Program-made: the position numbers and the translations under genes
Notes under the pieces: generated by a model
Seen by the model: only the letters and a program-made list of their open reading frames with translations
Databases searched by the model: none
What the model was told of the DNA's origin: nothing
Assembly: GCA_963785755.1 (NCBI GenBank)
Contig: CAWAXG010000060.1
Span: 62,001-126,000 of the forward strand
DNA from: JACCXG01 sp963785755
GTDB taxonomy: Bacteria > Acidobacteriota > Vicinamibacteria > Vicinamibacterales > 2-12-FULL-66-21
Reading direction: 5' to 3'
Length of the DNA: 64,000 bases
Shown here: positions 62,535 to 64,000 of the stretch, in pieces
How positions within the stretch are numbered: position 1 is the first letter of the stretch
How the letters are laid out: each line of letters starts with the position of its first letter

Positions 62535-64000
62535 ATGGATTCTCAACCTGCACGCATCCTCCTTGTCGCGAGCGACCCGGAGATGTCGACAACGCTCCGG
62601 ACGAACCTGTCGGAAGCGGGCTACGACGTCACCGCCATCGAACAGATCGACGCTGCGCTGACCGAACTGCGCTCCCGGAATTTCGACATGGTCCTGGTCG
62701 GCCTCAGAGAGAACGGCAGCCACGGCGACAGCCTGCTGGCGCGCCGCAGCGAACCGCGGCTGCAGTCGGTGCCGCTGCTCGCCCTCGCGCCGCGCGAGAC
62801 GTCGGCCGGCACGCTGCGGAAGGCGCTCGAGCTTGGCGCCGACGATTACCTGCAGGAGCCGTTCGATCCGTATCTGCTGAGGTGGGCCGTCGAGGGATGG
62901 CTCGAGCGGGCGCGCCTGCGGTCTATCGAGGACGCGAGCCTGCAGCAGCTCCAGCGCCTGTCTCACGACCTGCAGGAGGTCATCCTGCCGCTCGGGATCT
63001 CGCTGTCGACCGAGAAGGACAGCAACCGCATGCTCGAACGCATTCTTCTCGAAGCCAAGTCTCTCTGCGGGGCAGACGCCGGGACGCTCTACGTCCGCAC
63101 GAAGGACGAAAGGCTCCAGTTCTCGATCATGCTGACGGATTCGCTGGGTATCGCCCTTGGCGGAACCACGGGCAAGCCGATTCCATTCGAGCCGCTTCGG
63201 CTGTTCGATCCGGCGACCAGCGCGCCGAACCATCGCAACATCGCGACGCACGTCGCGCTGACCGGCCAATCCGTCAATATCTCCGACATCTACAGCACGA
63301 AAGCCTTCGACTTTTCGAAGACACGGGAGTTCGACAAGCGCAACAACTATCGGTCGGTATCGACGTTGACCGTGCCGCTGAAGAACAACGCCGATCAGGT
63401 GATCGCAGTGCTTCAGCTCCTGAACGCGCTGAGTCCGGGCACGAAACAAGCGGTCGCTTTCGAGTCGTACCACCAGCTCGTCGTCGAATCGCTGACCTCA
63501 CAGGCGGCCGTAGTCTTCAACAATCAGCTGCTCCGGCTGCGCGAGCAGGAGCTGCTGAAGTTCGAGCGTGATCTGCAGATCGGCCGCCAGATTCAGCAGG
63601 GGTTCCTTCCCGAGACCCTGCCCTCCCCGCCGGGATGGCAGATCGCCGCACGATTCTCACCCGCGCGGGAGGTTGCGGGCGATTTCTACGACGCATTCAT
63701 GATTGCGCCGGATCACCTGTGCTTCGTGGTCGCGGACGTCTGCGACAAAGGCGTGGGTGCGGCATTGTTCATGGCGCTCGTGCGAAGTCTGATCCGCGTC
63801 TACACCCAGCAGCGGTACTCCGTGCTTTCGGCAGACCCCTCGGCGGCATCGTTCGGCGGCGAAGGGCCGGCTGCGATCGGCGCCGGAGGCATGGCGCTCA
63901 AAGAGGCGGTGATTCTCACGAACGACTACATCGGACAGAACCACCTCAGCATGAACATGTTCGCCACCGTCTTCGCCGGGGTCGTCAACCTCGAGGACGG
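62535..64000 (+). CDS. SpoIIE-type PP2C phosphatase with degenerate receiver and GAF domains (partial)
   Basis: Runs from ATG 62535 off the right edge; 488 residues visible. Residues 1-120 form a CheY-like receiver (ARILLVASDPEMSTTL ... GADDYLQEPFDPYLL) lacking key residues: one acid of the pair is missing (VAS instead of VDD), the phospho-acceptor position in FDMVLVGLREN is glycine, and the switch lysine of KPF is glutamate. Residues about 145-330 are a GAF domain (MLERILLEAKSLCGADAGTL). From about 350 a linker helix (LQIGRQIQQGFLPETLP) leads into the SpoIIE catalytic domain (PAREVAGDFYDAF, CFVVADVCDKGVGAALFMAL). It would dephosphorylate the STAS proteins and so trigger partner switching. 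Confidence 0.9.
   Translation, partial: MDSQPARILLVASDPEMSTTLRTNLSEAGYDVTAIEQIDAALTELRSRNFDMVLVGLRENGSHGDSLLARRSEPRLQSVPLLALAPRETSAGTLRKALELGADDYLQEPFDPYLLRWAVEGWLERARLRSIEDASLQQLQRLSHDLQEVILPLGISLSTEKDSNRMLERILLEAKSLCGADAGTLYVRTKDERLQFSIMLTDSLGIALGGTTGKPIPFEPLRLFDPATSAPNHRNIATHVALTGQSVNISDIYSTKAFDFSKTREFDKRNNYRSVSTLTVPLKNNADQVIAVLQLLNALSPGTKQAVAFESYHQLVVESLTSQAAVVFNNQLLRLREQELLKFERDLQIGRQIQQGFLPETLPSPPGWQIAARFSPAREVAGDFYDAFMIAPDHLCFVVADVCDKGVGAALFMALVRSLIRVYTQQRYSVLSADPSAASFGGEGPAAIGAGGMALKEAVILTNDYIGQNHLSMNMFATVFAGVVNLED

Overview
This 64 kb window is high-GC chromosomal DNA from a Gram-negative heterotroph. I read it as Acidobacteriota, most likely a Vicinamibacteria-type soil lineage. The evidence is a VWFA-related exported protein of the type common in that phylum, a TonB receptor with an N-terminal carboxypeptidase-regulatory domain, many Ser/Thr kinases and class III cyclases, exported S41 and LolA-like proteins, and outer-membrane porins. 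The assignment is an inference from gene content; no rRNA, tRNA or single-copy marker is present. I saw no CRISPR array, insertion sequence, prophage or replication origin.

Layout. Positions 1-8.3 kb (mostly minus strand): a partial CxxC/Gly-Asn-rich protein, an S41 protease/LolA-like pair, a small conserved protein, PxpA with an MFS transporter, then a secondary-metabolite locus (type II thioesterase, Sfp-type PPTase, and a polyketide synthase reduced to the start of its ketosynthase plus a hydrolase-like tail). 8.5-15.2 kb: TonB receptor, lone DGQHR-domain protein, TPR/EF-hand protein, a broken acyltransferase, OsmC, and an FTR1 iron permease behind a Fur-like palindrome. 15.3-20.5 kb: dipeptidase, SGNH hydrolase, VWA protein, a putative 28-residue membrane peptide with its own terminator, gamma-glutamyltransferase. 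20.5-40 kb: signalling-rich (two transmembrane Ser/Thr kinases, a PP2C phosphatase, two adenylate/guanylate cyclases), with a hydroxyproline epimerase/ornithine-cyclodeaminase pair, TPR and repeat proteins, a cyclase-family protein lacking its metal motif, and a beta-barrel protein. 40-59 kb: oxidative catabolism (NmrA-like reductase, GMC oxidoreductase, F420-NADP-type reductase, three-subunit molybdenum hydroxylase, alginate-export-type porin, benzoylformate-decarboxylase-like enzyme, three NTF2-like proteins, DJ-1/PfpI, VOC, AGE-like epimerase) with a peroxiredoxin/DsbA pair. 59-64 kb: a partner-switching module (two STAS proteins, anti-sigma kinase, SpoIIE-type phosphatase running off the end) wrapped around glycogen debranching enzyme glgX.

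How genes work together. Four-base ATGA/GTGA stop-start overlaps tie many pairs into translationally coupled operons (LolA-like/S41, PxpA/MFS, TEII/PPTase/PKS, PP2C/kinase, peroxiredoxin/DsbA, molybdenum-hydroxylase large/FAD subunits). The PP2C-kinase operon faces an FHA-GAF-cyclase gene, suggesting that phosphorylation is coupled to cAMP. The plus-strand run from the decarboxylase through the epimerase into the STAS and glgX genes has gaps of 70 bases or less throughout.

Caveat. At least eleven single-base frameshifts interrupt otherwise well-conserved genes. Most are repaired by removing one base from a short G or C run, so I treat them as probable sequence errors and annotate across them. 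Four other genes lack their middle while keeping both ends. That is a different kind of defect, either real deletion or mis-assembly, and it cannot be resolved from this sequence alone.
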